Notes: generated by a model from the sequence alone, not told the origin. A stretch of 64,000 nucleotides of DNA from Limanda limanda (GCF_963576545.1 NC_083655.1:16630204-16694203); one strand, 5' to 3'. Counted from the stretch's first letter, positions 1 to 12,361 are shown. Numbers and translations are program-made.

Positions 1-400
1 TTTTTCTTAACCGGCTGAACTTTTGTGGGGAGAAATGCGAGCCAAGCGAGGGCCACCTTCCATCACGAATCCATCGTTAAAAAGAAACCCCTCGCTACCA
101 CTCACGCTCACACATGCAGCGCGCACTCGGGCAGGATGTTGGTGCTCTTTCTTCCTCGCAGCATGGGCGAACAACCGACCTGTGTCTCTTTCACAGTCTG
201 CACGACAGCCTCGCCGTCCGGGGAGCCGTTACTCCGGCAAGTGACTTTTCTTTCCGGTCGTTTGAGGGAATAATGGCACGCGGGGGCCAATACTCCACAG
301 TGACTGGGGGTGTTATTCCTAGCAACAGTCCGAGGCTGCTCAGGACATTAGTCAGAGTTTTGGACGCTTGTGAAGCTTTGAGCCCCAAATGATCCTGGGG
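1..400. promoter_or_regulatory. Candidate conserved noncoding block
   Basis: Mixed-composition, non-repetitive sequence with no microsatellite or retroposon signature, unlike the AT-rich spacer that follows. Short open frames occur on both strands, but they overlap each other and none resembles a known protein. I infer a possible enhancer or the edge of a transcribed region lying outside the window. The only direct evidence is composition and absence of repeats. Confidence 0.25.
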
Positions 401-2540
401 GGAGATTTTTTTTTCAGTTTAAAAGGCATTCGATTTTAGGAATTAGATGCTTATTAAAGTGATTTAGTCGCTCAACGTCTCAAGTCCACGATTAGGACAA
501 ACTATTGATTGGAAGATTAAATTGTTCTTGGCTATTGTGAAGGACTGCATATTTATTGCATATCTCAATACATTATAATGTGTAATATATATTATCAGAC
601 CTCATTATATTGAATAAAAACAGATATTTTTCTCAGCTCACCTTCTACCTTGGCTCAGTATTGACTTTACATACTTAGTCATTTGCAGGCTGCTAATAAA
701 ACATGCATCAGCTCCATTAGCCTTTCAACAGCACGTCACGTCGGCAGACAAGCAGCATGCCAAGTGTCTGACACGATGATTTATTAACCCGCGTTGTCTC
801 AGAGAGCAACTGTGAGGATTTGCATTTTTAAACTTTAATAAATACTCATTATTCTGTGGACTTGTGTGGTTGTCTGAGACATTTATATCCAAGTGAGGAA
901 CGGGAATCTGCCCAACATCTGTTTGAGACAACTGGGGCGGAGCTGAGATTAGACCTGTCAATCCTTATGTGCTTGTAAAATATGAAAAGTGCAGATACAA
1001 ACTATAGTGTACGGTATGCTGTAGGTGCATGCTTGAATGTACTGTATGTGCAATACTATGCAGACTTTAGGGTCGAGGATAATATGGGATTTGTAAAGAG
1101 GAAGAACTCTTGTGACACTGTAAAAAAGCATACACTTCTACGCATTAATGTATATATGTAATAATTTCAAAGATAAGGTTGTAACAAACAAGTGAGTTCA
1201 CTTTGGCAAACATATTACATACACAAACTTTCACAGAATCTGAAAACTGTTCTTTAATTTCCCCATTTAAAAGTAAAATTGAGGAAGTGTACAAACAGTT
1301 TTCAATATTTCTTTCTGACAATGCATCAAGTGACACAGTGTGTAAAAGTGGTCAACATCACTGGTGTATTTTAATCACCATACTTTGTACAATACAGGAT
1401 TTTGTATAAAAAATTTGTTCTGTATAGGCAAATAAGTAGTTGTGTTGTGAAGTATTTCTAATATTTACAAACTGTTCCAATCATTTGAATGTGGTTATGC
1501 TGGCAAGATAGAAAACAAGCGTGTAATCAACATTGGATTCAAAAAGCTCAAACTTTGAAAAAGTTTAATAAGGAAAAAATGGATTCAACACATTTCTTTG
1601 AAGTCTGACAAACAGAGAACATTTTGTTGTGTAACACACGCAACACATTTGTGTTTCGGAACATTTTGCTTTTCATTTCAACGCCAATGTTATCAGGTTA
1701 AAGTAGCCACACTACCCTTGCTTTTCTAGAGTCGGGGTCTCGGCTGCTTTCTCTGTCACTGGTCCATGTCTATATATGACACAGATGTAAAATGCATACA
1801 TGTTTGCAACACTTCTACCGAAAGGTGCATGGTATTTACTATAGGCCTGCTTTTATTTGAGGAAATAAGTTACTCACTTAATAAGAAACCTCACGAATTA
1901 GGAACATGTTAATTACATACATTTTCCTAGAATCTAAAAAAAGTTATTTTACTCTGTTGCTTTAGCTTTTACAGTTGCACTCCCTAAAACTGCAAATACA
2001 GTAAATCAACAGAGAAAAATGACTGAATGTATTATTGTTAACAGTCAAATATAACCTCCATTTCATTAGTTCAGTAACACTCTAGTAAGGTTGCTGTAAT
2101 CCTTTCATGTTGCTAAGCGTAGAGCCAGTCAATAGTAAATCTGCTGTGCAGCGTTTCACTTATTAATGAAACACAGGTTACATCATACAAGTACTGTGTG
2201 GATGTGTGTCATAAGGTGATATCACTGCACTAAAAACCATGAAGTAGCCCGTTTGTTCAGATTTGTGTGTTATAAACCTGTAATTACCGATAAGAAAAAA
2301 GATGAGTCAAATATCTAATCTTTCTTCCATGACAGCTTCCCCGACATTAAATGCTCTTGGGCTGAAAAGTTAAACTTTCAAACACAAGACAGATATGATC
2401 ATTTTACATATTAATACCTGTCTCATGCTAAAGAATTAATGAGCTTACATGCTGGGAGCATTTTTCCAGAAAGGATTCAAGTTCGGACCGAAAGAGACTG
2501 AGCGTGTGTGCACGTCTCAGAAATTTAAGGAGTTTTAAAA
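401..2540. other. AT-rich intergenic or intronic spacer
   Basis: No exon, retroposon tail or long simple repeat is apparent. A POU octamer in reverse orientation (ATTTGCAT) lies at 818-825 but could be chance in AT-rich DNA. Open frames here are short and bounded by frequent stops. Confidence 0.6.
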
Positions 2541-3009
2541 TAAATAGTTCGGAGCCATGAACTCAATCCATCATACTTGTCTTCAGTACTGATAAGCAGT
2601 CAAGAGCACCCTCGGCAACATTTGTCATCATTGCATTTGCAATATTCGTACTGTAAGAATTCTTCCACTGTGATTGCTGTCCCAGTTGTAACTGGATACG
2701 TGTGTTGTAACGGTGTATTTACTCGTCTGAAGAAGTGCAGTGGCAGAGTCTGTCCTCTAGAGACGGCTGAAAAGACGAAGGTTTACAATTGATTTACAAT
2801 GTGTTTGACCCCATTAGGCCCACGAGCACCTTTGTATCCACAGCTCCGGGGCAATGTGTGTGTGTTTGTGTGTGTGTAAGTGTAAGTGTGCTTGTGTGCT
2901 TTCTGTATTGCAGGGAGATAGAAAGAATGAAAGAGAGGAAGGGGTGGTGGGGCGGTGGGGATGGTGGTGGTACAGGAGGCTTCCAAGGCCACTGCCGAGG
3001 AGGCTTCTG
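2541..3009. other. Spacer with TG-rich and purine-rich tracts
   Basis: Unique sequence up to an imperfect TG tract at about 2855-2898, followed by a GA/GGT-rich tract at about 2920-3000. Overlapping open frames here translate to Cys-Val or Thr-His runs and are microsatellite artefacts. Confidence 0.6.
2855..2878. repeat. Imperfect (TG)n microsatellite
   Basis: TG dinucleotides interrupted once by TTTG, continuing as degenerate TG/TAAG sequence to about 2898. Confidence 0.85.
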
Positions 3010-3790
3010 AGCGCTGCATCGGGCCCATGTTTATTTCATAAACATTCTCCCCAGCTGTCAGTCTGGGAGAGATCGTCTACGCTCTCCATCCCCCCGCCCC
3101 CCCGCTACCCACAGGGGTAAATAAGCAGCAACACACCTGCAAAACTGGTGTCCTCTCCTGAAATGGGGAAAGCGCCTAATAACACTAAAAGCTAAAGCTG
3201 GGCTTCCTTTTTTTTTTAGCTTTTAAATAAAAAATATTCATAATATGAAATGCAGCCAAGGATTTATTTTTTCAAGCCAGAGAGGTCAGCGCTCGTGTCC
3301 GAATTAAAGAGGTCAAAGAGGCACATTAGTCCTAATATAACAGCTAAACATCATTCAACAGGGCTATACTTCACCCTGCTCTCCCTGCTATCTAGTGATG
3401 AGAGACATATGACTGCAGCGGATATAGAGGTCTAAAGGCCCCTGGTCCCCTGGGTCCCACCACCCTCTGCACTCATGTGGAAAAACTTCTAAAAAACAAA
3501 TGCTTGGATCTTCGCCCCGGGGCCATAAAACCTATTGACTGCGCATCTCCTGTATTCGTTTGGAGAGAGGCGTTCGTTCATACCCCCACCAAGCGTTATT
3601 GTGAGATATCTTCCTTTTCTGCGCCGTGTATGTGTGTGTGTGTAACTTCGACTGGGCTGGTTCTCCCCGCTGCCTGCTGGTCTTATGTAAATAGAGCTGT
3701 CAGCCACTTGTTATGGCCGGGCTGGGAGTCATCAGGAGGCCCTGGCAGCCTCTGGGTCCCTGGCCTCCGTGTGATTCATAGCTGGCTGGG
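3010..3790. promoter_or_regulatory. Candidate regulatory block with inverted forkhead-like sites
   Basis: Repeat-poor sequence of mixed composition. At 3027-3045 it contains a perfect inverted repeat, ATGTTTAT-TTC-ATAAACAT. Each arm carries a forkhead-type TGTTTA/TAAACA core. Further on are several ATTA-type words and a GC-rich patch near 3515-3530. A frame at 3477-3884 is open, but its translation is not recognisable and crosses a purine tract, so I do not call it coding. The enhancer reading is inference. Confidence 0.35.
3027..3045. promoter_or_regulatory. Palindromic forkhead-like site pair
   Basis: Two 8-bp arms, ATGTTTAT and ATAAACAT, are exact reverse complements separated by TTC. Forkhead (FOX) proteins bind TGTTTAC/TGTTTAT-type cores, and divergent FOX half-sites are known as dimer targets. 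The inverted repeat is seen directly; binding is inferred. Confidence 0.4.
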
Positions 3791-4289
3791 GGACAGCGAA
3801 GGGGGGGAAGTTCAAGTCTGCCTGAATCCAAACAGTGGAGGAAGAGAAAGAGGAGGGGGTGAATGGAACAGAGGAAGGGAGTAAGAGAAAGAAAATGTGG
3901 TGGCGGTGCGGGTGCGAGGGAGGGAGGGAGGGAGGGAGGGTGGTGCTGACGGATGATGGAGCGAGGAGATGCTTAGGGTGGATTGGCAGTTTGTAAGGAG
4001 ACAAGTGCTGCAGAGGAGTTTGGGTACGTCGAGCTAAAGATGAACGCAATGAGTTTGGGTTTCCCCGGCTGTCTCGCCCCCTCCTCTTCCTCTCAGTCAC
4101 TGTCACTCCAATCATCATGGCGGTTCATCCTTCCTGCACTCTTTGAATCTCTTGGCCTCATTATTTTCTCCTGCTGCATCTCCCTCTTATTTTGCCTCTC
4201 CCTCCCCTCGCTCGCTTCATTGATTGGCATGAACCAATTTCTAAAACTTTAATTTCCACTAAACCCCAAGGAACACACTGCCTCCAACT
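3791..4289. other. Purine-rich tract then unique sequence
   Basis: The plus strand is strongly purine-biased from about 3800 to 3960, including six exact AGGG units. Pyrimidine-rich unique sequence follows at about 4075-4215. Nothing coding is recognised. Confidence 0.55.
3917..3940 (+). repeat. (AGGG)6 tetranucleotide repeat, G-quadruplex capable
   Basis: Six perfect AGGG units give six GGG runs separated by single A loops. Three-G runs with one-base loops are a canonical G-quadruplex pattern. The repeat is certain; folding is inferred from sequence. Confidence 0.9.
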
Positions 4290-4720
4290 ATTCTCATGTT
4301 TGACTCGAAGTTGCCGTGCGGTGAGGACTCATAATGATACCGAGGAGTGGAATCCGCGGTGGTATTTGAATATTATAAACATTAGCTGGAGGTGAATTTG
4401 GGCGCCGCTGCTCAACATCCCCCTTAATTGCTACATTGCTGAATTCTTACTTTTTGGGACCTAAATTATGAACCACCAGACCCAGCAAATTAATAAAAAA
4501 TGAAGCGCTGGATTAAAATAATTGTGCATCAAGAATTCTATACGGGCTGTATCCCCGGGCAGCCGTGGTATTGTTGTTAGCTTCCATCACTTTGCTGATT
4601 AAATCATGGATTGTAAGTGCTTGTGTATATGATATAAACAGTATGATTTTAAAAGGTTGCACTTGGTCAGTTATTTGCTGTGACTCATGGAGAACTGGTG
4701 GTATCAACACTGGTGCTTCT
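4290..4720. promoter_or_regulatory. Candidate conserved noncoding block
   Basis: Unique, repeat-free sequence of even composition with multiple ATTA/TAAT homeodomain cores (TTAATTGC near 4423, AAATTAAT near 4488, GATTAAA near 4512 and 4598) beside GC-rich words. This texture is typical of vertebrate developmental enhancers. Stops occur in all frames. The call is inference without an alignment. Confidence 0.35.
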
Positions 4721-6589
4721 GGTTTTTCTTACAAAATAACTTTACTTTGCCAAATAGTGTTTGGAAGAAAGTAATTCCCACTTTGTTAACTTTAGAAATG
4801 AGTGCTAGAAAGAACACTGGCAGCGGTTAAGTGTGTGTTCTGCCTCCTGTGAGTTTGGTTTATGGTAGGCTACAAAAAACAATCAGTTCAAGATGTTCCA
4901 ATCGATTTTAAAATCAACAATGGATCACAGTTGTTCTTATAAGCCCATTGTAGGCTGTCTGTACTACACCGTACAACTTCAACAATATGCTAACAATTAG
5001 CTGCGGAAGATAATAGAGCACTTAGCAGCTTAAAAGCCGTTTTTTCCCCCAGGAGTTGGTGGAGACCAAAAGCAGAGCAATAAGGAAAGTGATTATTGGA
5101 CCAACATTCGACACATTGCTCAATGTACTGGATGTATCATCAGGTAACTAATTAGTAACACATTTGTGTTACCAAATATGCAGATATTGAGTCTGGATAT
5201 TGCTTATATAGCCCACACTCAATTAAGGCAGTTTTAAAGGCACTGTTGCTGTCATAAATTATTTCCCATAGTATCAGGAGGTTTTATTTTTTTCATCTTC
5301 ATCATAATGTATAATACAGGATTCAGTGTCTTAAATAGACAAAGTAATATAAAAACAGCTTTTAAACCCAAAGGGCTGTGGAATAGTAGTTTTTTGGGTT
5401 TGTTTTGTATATTTTTTTACATTTATTGAAAAAATTAAATTTCATAACTGTACAATTTTGCCATATGTCTTAATAACAATGGATCAATCAAGGTGTGTGC
5501 AAAAGGTCTGGTCTGTCTCTGTATTTTAACGAGTCCAGTCGCCTCTTCCTCGGAGGAGTTAACACACACTCCTCGGGGCTGGCCCCGCCCACCCACACAC
5601 TGACACATGGACAATGAAGCAGGGATGAGGGAGAGCAGGCGCTGAAGGAGCTGGTAAATAAAAAGTGTGAATACAGGGTTGCCACAACCGCCGGCCATTG
5701 CAAAAATATTCAAGCCGATGCTTCAGTATCAGAGCAGAAGCAGCGGCTGGTTTGTACCATGTCACACTCTCTGTCTGAGTGTCCTCCCTCCAGAAAAATG
5801 TGTTATTGTGAAAGACTTACCTTAATATTCCTAATTATGCACCAAGTTAAAGGTTTCCTTCTTCAGTTTAGAGCTTTAGTTCCTAGAATTTCTTTCATAT
5901 CTAGGAAAAATGTATATTGTTCAATAGAATATCCTTAACAGAAACGATGTTGAATGGAAACTGAAATCAAATTAAATTGAGACCTCTACCAATATATATG
6001 GGAACTGTATAATACGGTTTAATAGATTACTGCGTTGCCAAAAGGCGCAGTGAATTTTTTGGGTGATAGAATATGTAAAGGTATTGACAACTTGCTCTGT
6101 TGCTTCTAAGTTGACAGAAAATCATTAACTGCTGCTTTAATGAGTAAAATACCATTAGTTTATAAATAAATTAAGAAAAACACCATCCCAACTGAAGTAG
6201 CAACAACTCTAAAACAGTTTCTCTCATTATGTAGTTTACTTTTCCGACTGCTAATCAGGATACACATAATCACAGTGAAATTGTTTTGCATTTGGAATAC
6301 GACCTTCTATTGGCGCTTTATGCTAGAAAAAATAAATCCATGTTCCTGCCTTGACCTTGAATCATTATCATTTTCATACAACAGCTCTGACGGCTATCAC
6401 TGTTTCAATTATATCTTTGTGAATATTCAGTTTGGAACGATGGTCAAAACAAGACACATTATCTCCCCTCAGATGGGATTAAGTCTCCAAACCAACGCTC
6501 AGAAACTCCACCGTTTCTCATTATTCCCCCTGATGATAAAATAAAACTTCCATGCCACTGTGTGTGTGTGTGTGTGGGTGGAGATACCA
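4721..6589. other. AT-rich spacer
   Basis: Mostly AT-rich unique sequence with no recognised element. A GC-richer patch at about 5500-5760 has overlapping minus-strand frames in three phases, none of which resembles a known protein. Confidence 0.55.
6559..6576. repeat. (TG)9 microsatellite
   Basis: Nine uninterrupted TG units ending at GGTGG. Confidence 0.9.
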
Positions 6590-7640
6590 GATAGCGCTTT
6601 AAATTGATTCTTCTGCCAATTGATGCTGAAATGAAGACAGTGATAATCTCTGTCCCACCAATTGAGCTTTTTTTTTTTTTTTTTTTGATGGCGCGTGCGA
6701 CTAAGCGCTGGAATTCGAGACAGCCGCTCATTGATTGGATAACCGAGTGCACATTAGGTCTGAACTTCTGCTTCAGACTTAATATGCAAAGAGTGATGAA
6801 TTTGCAGAAGCCGGGGGTTTATCTGGAGTGCGCTCAAGTGTTTTGCGGCTGATAGCTGCCTTAGATACCCTGTTGTCATCCCCACCTCTGTAGAAGCCGA
6901 GAATCGGCATGAAGATGTCAGACGGGGCCTTGAAGACGTTTGCTGGTGCGATAAAAACAAGGCCTTGGGGGGGGAATTTGGATCAGTAATAGTCACATTA
7001 GAATGTGAGTGGTACGTGTCAGCAAAAGTATCTGGAAATTGCAGCTGTTCTTTAACGTGTATTTATTTGTTTCCCACTTTGACTGTTTCTCCTTCAGATC
7101 AGCCTTGTACAGTAGTGGAATAAATTTGGATTAATTGCAGCCCCGGTTGCCGGCAGAGTTCCACGCTGCGCAGCGACTGCCGGGACGCAAGCGGAGAAAT
7201 CATCTGCCACCTCTTCCCTGCACTGTATATCCCTTGTCATTGCGCAGCAGAAGTCTTGCCCACTAAAACAGAGGTAATTAAATCTCCCCGTTCTCATTAA
7301 AAATACAGCTGTCTACCGCCGAGCGCCGCGGATCCACTAAGCGGATGTAAATTTTCATTTCATGGTGCTGAGAGAGAGGGAGGCTATTCTCAGGCTGTCA
7401 CCGTGGCCCTGCCAGCGCCGTGCAGAATAACTGCTCCCCTGAAATAACTGTCCTTTTGTTTCTTGCAGAATTACATAGGGAAATGGCCCGTGTTTTATAT
7501 AATTTGCAGATTAGGAGCAGTCATGGGTCTTTCGGTTACCGCCGCGAACAGTGCAGGTATTCAGGTCTCTCTCTTTTTTTCCTTGAAGAAAGGGGAAAAG
7601 GTGTATGGCAGGATTCTAAGATGTTAACTGATTTTTAATT
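6590..7640. promoter_or_regulatory. Large candidate regulatory block
   Basis: About 1 kb of mostly unique, compositionally balanced DNA. Motif-like words include ATTGATTGGAT near 6730, an ATGCAAAG octamer variant near 6784, and GGATTAATTG at 7128-7137, which combines an OTX/PITX-type GGATTA with an AATTA core. GC-rich and AT-rich words alternate throughout. A 19-base T run interrupts the 5' part. Frames are short and unremarkable. Regulatory function is inferred. Confidence 0.35.
6668..6686. repeat. Poly(T) run of 19
   Basis: Nineteen consecutive T. Flanks show no target-site duplication or retroposon body that would make it the tail of a reverse-strand insertion. Confidence 0.9.
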
Positions 7641-9530
7641 GGCTTTTCCTATTAAAAAAGCTCTGATGCTCCTCCAAGATTAACGCTGGGAGACTTCTGT
7701 GAGGTTAACTACTGGTTGACACGCCATGCACATTTCCTCTCCATTAAGAAGAAGAATGGTTTTGCTGATTTATAAAGATTGGACTAAATTAAATACTGTA
7801 TGCCCTGCGGAAGTGTGATGCGTAGAGTGAGGGAGGAAGTCAGTCACTGGGATTGAGTGAACTTTAAGGATGAAGAGTCTTTACAAGATTCCACACAGCT
7901 GTTGCAGCTGGACAAGAAAGTGGAGGAAAGTTGCATGAGGGCAGTACAGAGTCATGCTGAAATCAAGAATGTGTCATTTTCATAAATCAAAATATCAATA
8001 CGATATGTATACTTCAGTCAGAATTAAACAGGAAAAGTTACTTTAAAAAAACAATATTTTGATTGAAATTTTTCTAATTGATAATATTGGAAATGACCCT
8101 GAGGAAATTCAGACACCAAGATTAAGCTTTATTTGTCAGGCTAAATTAGACCATCCTCACCAGAAACACAAGAGCATTGCTCACAAACACCTAAAAACAA
8201 TTTATGTTTGTGACCAGAATCCTTCCTGCAAATAAACAAGTTGTGAATAAAGTTGTATCAGAGGATGTAGTATGACGGTGTCATGTGACACTGCAGATGT
8301 GACAAAGGACAGAGTTTGGGTTAGTGGTTGGTGACCACAACGTCTCTTTGAATCCCATCTCCCACCCCCCATCAACAATGGCTTCTTTAATGTCCATTTT
8401 TTGCACATAGAGAGTAATTAAATCTCTGAGCAGTAAATTTTACTGGTAGTGAAGAAGTCCACCTTTACTGCACTGGATTCAACTTGTCTAAATAAACTCT
8501 AGGGACTACCAGGAAATGATGTGTATCACACCCACTTCAGTGATTTACAGTGTTTGACCGACCAGTCTGCACAGGGCAAGAGACCAAACCACCAGATACC
8601 TTTAAAAGCTTGTTTTATTTGAAAAATACATGGAGAGCATTTCTAAACCCTGACCCATTGCGTCACAGTGACTTGACTGGCCCAAATTGATGGCTTTTCC
8701 AAATGCTGCCGACAAGTGCGTCCTTCCACACCTCAGTGTCAAACTTTTTATCAAATATAGTTATTCTATTGTGAAGACAGCTACAGTACACAGCTAAAAA
8801 CTCCTTTGTAAATTAAAAACGTTTTATTTAACTCACCAAATAACTTTTTAGTTTGCAGCCAGTGAATTGACACACAGCTTTCGACCCACTTGCCTTCAAT
8901 CAGGAGACACACACACAAAACCACTTCCAAATTGTAACCACCAATTAGTGTGCACGGCTCTACCCTGTTACAGATACAGGATGTCATCCAGTAACACTGT
9001 TTTTAATCCATTTAAACATATTGTAAAAGAGAAGCATCAATACTTTACCTGGTTAACTTTAGATTTATAAATAATGTTTCTTTCTTTATTATCAGCCTTA
9101 CAGTGTAGTGGTCACCCTTATATATTTGTATTAGAGTTGTAGGTTTTGGCTAATGCAGACGCAACAGTTTCCTATTTAATAAGCACTCAGCTGGTACAAC
9201 ATGGGGGGACTGTTCCTGTGAGGAAGTCACATGAAATGTAGTGTATTTGTCACAGGGGGTAGTTCAGTGTCTGTTTGGCTGCTCTGTAAACAGATTCCAT
9301 GAGTTGTTCCTCGGTTACATTTCTGACTAAGTAGCTGCTCCAGATGTGTTTTCTGGGGAATCTAACATCACTTAGTGTTTTCACCTTTAACCGGGACTGA
9401 ACCTGTAAGGACTTTAATTAAACGTAATGTTTTTGTTGATATAACTATTGTGTTTTCCTGTATTGTAAAAAAAATCCTGGCATTGGACATTAAAAGTTAT
9501 CATTATGAAGTAAATGTTGATTGCACAATG
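7641..9530. other. Spacer without recognised elements
   Basis: Unique AT-leaning sequence. Both strands are broken by stops, and I recognise no repeat family. Confidence 0.55.
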
Positions 9531-9867
9531 TAATGGTCTTTAAATAATGGCACCACCAGCGTTTAGATTAGTTCCCCGTTGGCCGTGCTTCCACTCTGCA
9601 ATTCTGTTGGCCACTGGCCGCATAGGTTTGAGGAAAAATGAAGTGGAAGTGTGTCCAACACTGTACAACCGAAACAGAAAGAGGATGACACTTTTGTTTT
9701 CTGCGGAAGCTGCTAGCTTTCTCCACACGGAATAAATGGAAAAACTGTGGAACCCGGCAGAAGAAAATGATCCCAGGTGTCGAAGGAGGAAGGACAGAGA
9801 GCAAAAGAAACGTAAGAAGATGTTGATAGGGTCAACCTTAATCCTTGTAGACAAGCATGACAGCTCC
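9531..9867. other. Unassigned sequence before a fish repeat
   Basis: Overlapping frames exist on both strands (about 9540-9950), for example a 104-residue minus-strand frame at 9540-9854. None has a recognisable domain. Because the repeat copy begins directly downstream, this segment may belong to the same insertion. Confidence 0.4.
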
Positions 9868-10224
9868 TCTAAAGTGAAGCCAAAGTGTCTCTATTGCTGT
9901 GCTGAAGGATATAAACCCTGCCTCCTCCATGTAGGTGGATGGAGCATATAGGTCAAATTAAAAGTCAAAGAACAAATCAAATGAATGATTCTGAAAGATG
10001 TTTTGTCATTTACGGAAGTTCTTTATCACACTGATGTATGTCCAAGTGTTCATCTTTCCGGTAAGTTTGGTTTCAATTATTTGTTATCATAAAAACCGTG
10101 TAAAACAACATCATTGACAGAAGAAGCCGACTCAGAATTGGTCGAGCAGGTGTTTCGGAAGGACCTAGCTACCATTGCTTCTACCCCTGCACAGCCTATA
10201 TCCTGTCTTTATACAGTGTATGGC
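9868..10224 (+). mobile_element. Degenerate fish interspersed repeat ending in TATACAGTGTATGG
   Basis: The order of words matches a repeat I recognise from many teleost sequences. It has a GCCTCCTCCATGTA stretch near 9918-9933, then a CACACTGATGTATGT stretch near 10027. Next come TTTGGTTTCAATTA near 10067, ATTGACAG followed by AATTGGTCGAGCAGGTGT near 10112-10153, and a final CTGTCTTTATACAGTGTATGG. No coding capacity is visible, so it is probably non-autonomous. I do not recall its catalogue name, and class is uncertain. Boundaries are approximate. Confidence 0.55.
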
Positions 10225-10539
10225 CGATGCTGTCAGAACTCTTGGAAGAACAGCCTGTGAAAACATTTTCACTTAAACTAACCCAAGATTTGCAGAAGGA
10301 TTAAATAAACAATTCGACTGAGCGAAAGTCTTGGTAAAATTCTAGTAAACATTCATGGGTCTTTGGGTGGTATTCGATTTTTTTAGGTGTGAGAACTAAA
10401 ATAATAAAGTGTGTAAGGAAAAAAAAAGTATTTGAAAAAATCCACTCTTTATTCAGAAAGTTTTTTCATTAAGTCTGAAAAGAGACCGACAAGAAAATGC
10501 ACAATTCTTAATGATGTAAAAAAAAAAAGACAAAAAGTA
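10225..10539. other. AT-rich spacer
   Basis: A-rich unique sequence with short A runs (about 10420, 10518-10528). No recognised element. Confidence 0.6.
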
Positions 10540-11230
10540 GCTCGTATGAAATGCATCAGGAGGAGCGAATTTATTCACTTGGTCCCGGGAAGATTTAAGC
10601 GTGCATGTAAAATAGCCCGGCACAGGAAAACATGCACATGTGCAATGAATGACAGTTCTGCATAGGCAAGGAGTACAGTCAGGACCTTTTCCCACAAGCG
10701 CGACAGTTCATGAGGGAATACGATTATTACTGCATGAAGCCACTCTGGTCAAATAAGGAGATTTCATTGCCTATCGCTGGCATTGAGTCAGACACAGAGA
10801 TGCTGAGAGTTGCAGAGCTCTTGCGGTACATTGAGATTTCATTTCACTTTCAAGGCAGGGGCATGGGGTCTGACGATGTGCCTACCCTCTCTGTCAATCA
10901 TCCAGGCGAGCACACCGAGGCAGATCTATAATTCAACTACAGGGGAGCTCATACAATTCATAGGGGCTAGTGTTTTTCTTCTCTTCCCCCTCTCCTCCTC
11001 CTCCTCTTTTTGGGCTTCTTTCCTCATTGTTGAATACCGACGCATTTACTCCTTAATTTCACAGCCAAGGCTTGCACCTGACATCTTGACCACCTCTCTC
11101 TGCCCTTTCTTCAGACAGCGGCGGCTGCAGCGCTCGCACACCACAGCTCAATTATCCGGCCGACTAACAGAGAGAGACGGAATGAAGGACAGATGGAGGG
11201 GGGAAAAAAGTGTTCATCCAGCTGTCTTCA
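10540..11230. promoter_or_regulatory. Candidate regulatory block
   Basis: Balanced, mostly unique sequence, clearest at 10690-10960, with a TC-rich tract at 10978-11010. An open frame of 186 codons (10810-11370, plus) spans the TC-rich tract. It is Ser/Pro/Leu-rich, lacks any domain I recognise, and is probably chance. Confidence 0.25.
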
Positions 11231-12305
11231 ATTTGTCCAGCCCTCCCTCTGTTTCCACTAATTTTAAAGGGCCTCCAAAAACATCACGTCCTTCATCACT
11301 CCCACAAACTGTTGGTGTCGGTGCCGCCCTGGTGTTCAACATGCTGATAGACATTTCAGCTGAAGAATGATGCAAAAACACAAAATCTAAAAGGTTGTTA
11401 CCATCAATATAAGACAATGGGTTGATATGCACAAGTGTAAAAGCAGCAACTTTCTCAGGTGATTCACACACCAGGACTTTTAGGTTTCAAAATTATTTCA
11501 GCAAGTTTTAGGCGTCAGCATTTGGATCAATATCAACTGAAATTGAGGTAGTATTAACTGGAGGCCATCTGAAGAATTTTTCCTTCTCCATGTTGGTCTC
11601 ACCGCCTGGGTTTCATCAGGGCAGTGCTGGTTAGGTGAGGCAACACCACGGCCACACACTTCGCTTTCTAAATAGTGGGCATCTCTCTCTCCGCACTGCA
11701 GAGCACATTACGTGGAGCGCTCCCAGCTCAAATTATAGGAAACCGTCTCCAAGTACCCACCACAGACGAGTTATTTTTAAAGATCCAAAACCAATGTTCT
11801 AATGTCATTGTACTCAACCATAACACCAACAAAGCCACCAGCGAGGGCCCAGAAGCTCTCTGCCTTCAGGGAAGAAGAAGACTCAACAGATGATCACACC
11901 GAAGGCCTCAGAGCTCAGGACCAACTTTCCGCCCAACTGGTTTTATCTCTTTTGTCTGTTTGCCAATTTCGGTTTTGAATGAACTTGAGCTCACCTCACA
12001 TACGTCACTGTTATTTATAGTATGTATGCATTACCGTAATATGCTGCTGTATATAACTCATATGTCTGTGGACGTTGGTGAAATGCAATATCACCTCTAA
12101 ATAGGACTGCGCCAAGATGTCAAAACTATCTAACTCATTCCATGTTTTAAGATTGTAATTCAAAACATAACAGATGACAGTTGACAAGTCTTAAGTCACT
12201 GCTGATTTGTCTTGGAGGTCATTCAAGGTGCTGAAATATAATAAATAAACGTGCAGGTAGAGAGAGTTCTACTTTCTTTTCTTCTAAAAGCATCACAATT
12301 ACAGT
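11231..12305. other. Spacer without recognised elements
   Basis: Unique sequence, AT-leaning after about 11950. No retroposon tail or exon-like frame. Confidence 0.55.
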
Positions 12306-12361
12306 TTGAGAACAAGGTTTGTAATATTTCGAGAATTAAGTCATAATATTTTGAGAATAAA
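12306..12361. repeat. Degenerate two-unit minisatellite
   Basis: About two imperfect copies of a unit of roughly 22 bases built from GTAATATTTCGAGAAT and CATAATATTTTGAGAAT. It resembles the AGAATAAAGTCGTAATATTACG-type tandem arrays common in fish. Too few copies remain for a firm assignment. Confidence 0.45.

Noticed and set aside
10810..11370. 186-codon plus-strand frame
   Set aside because: It is Ser/Pro/Leu-rich through a TC tract, shows no domain or signal, and is opposed by a minus-strand frame. Consistent with chance.
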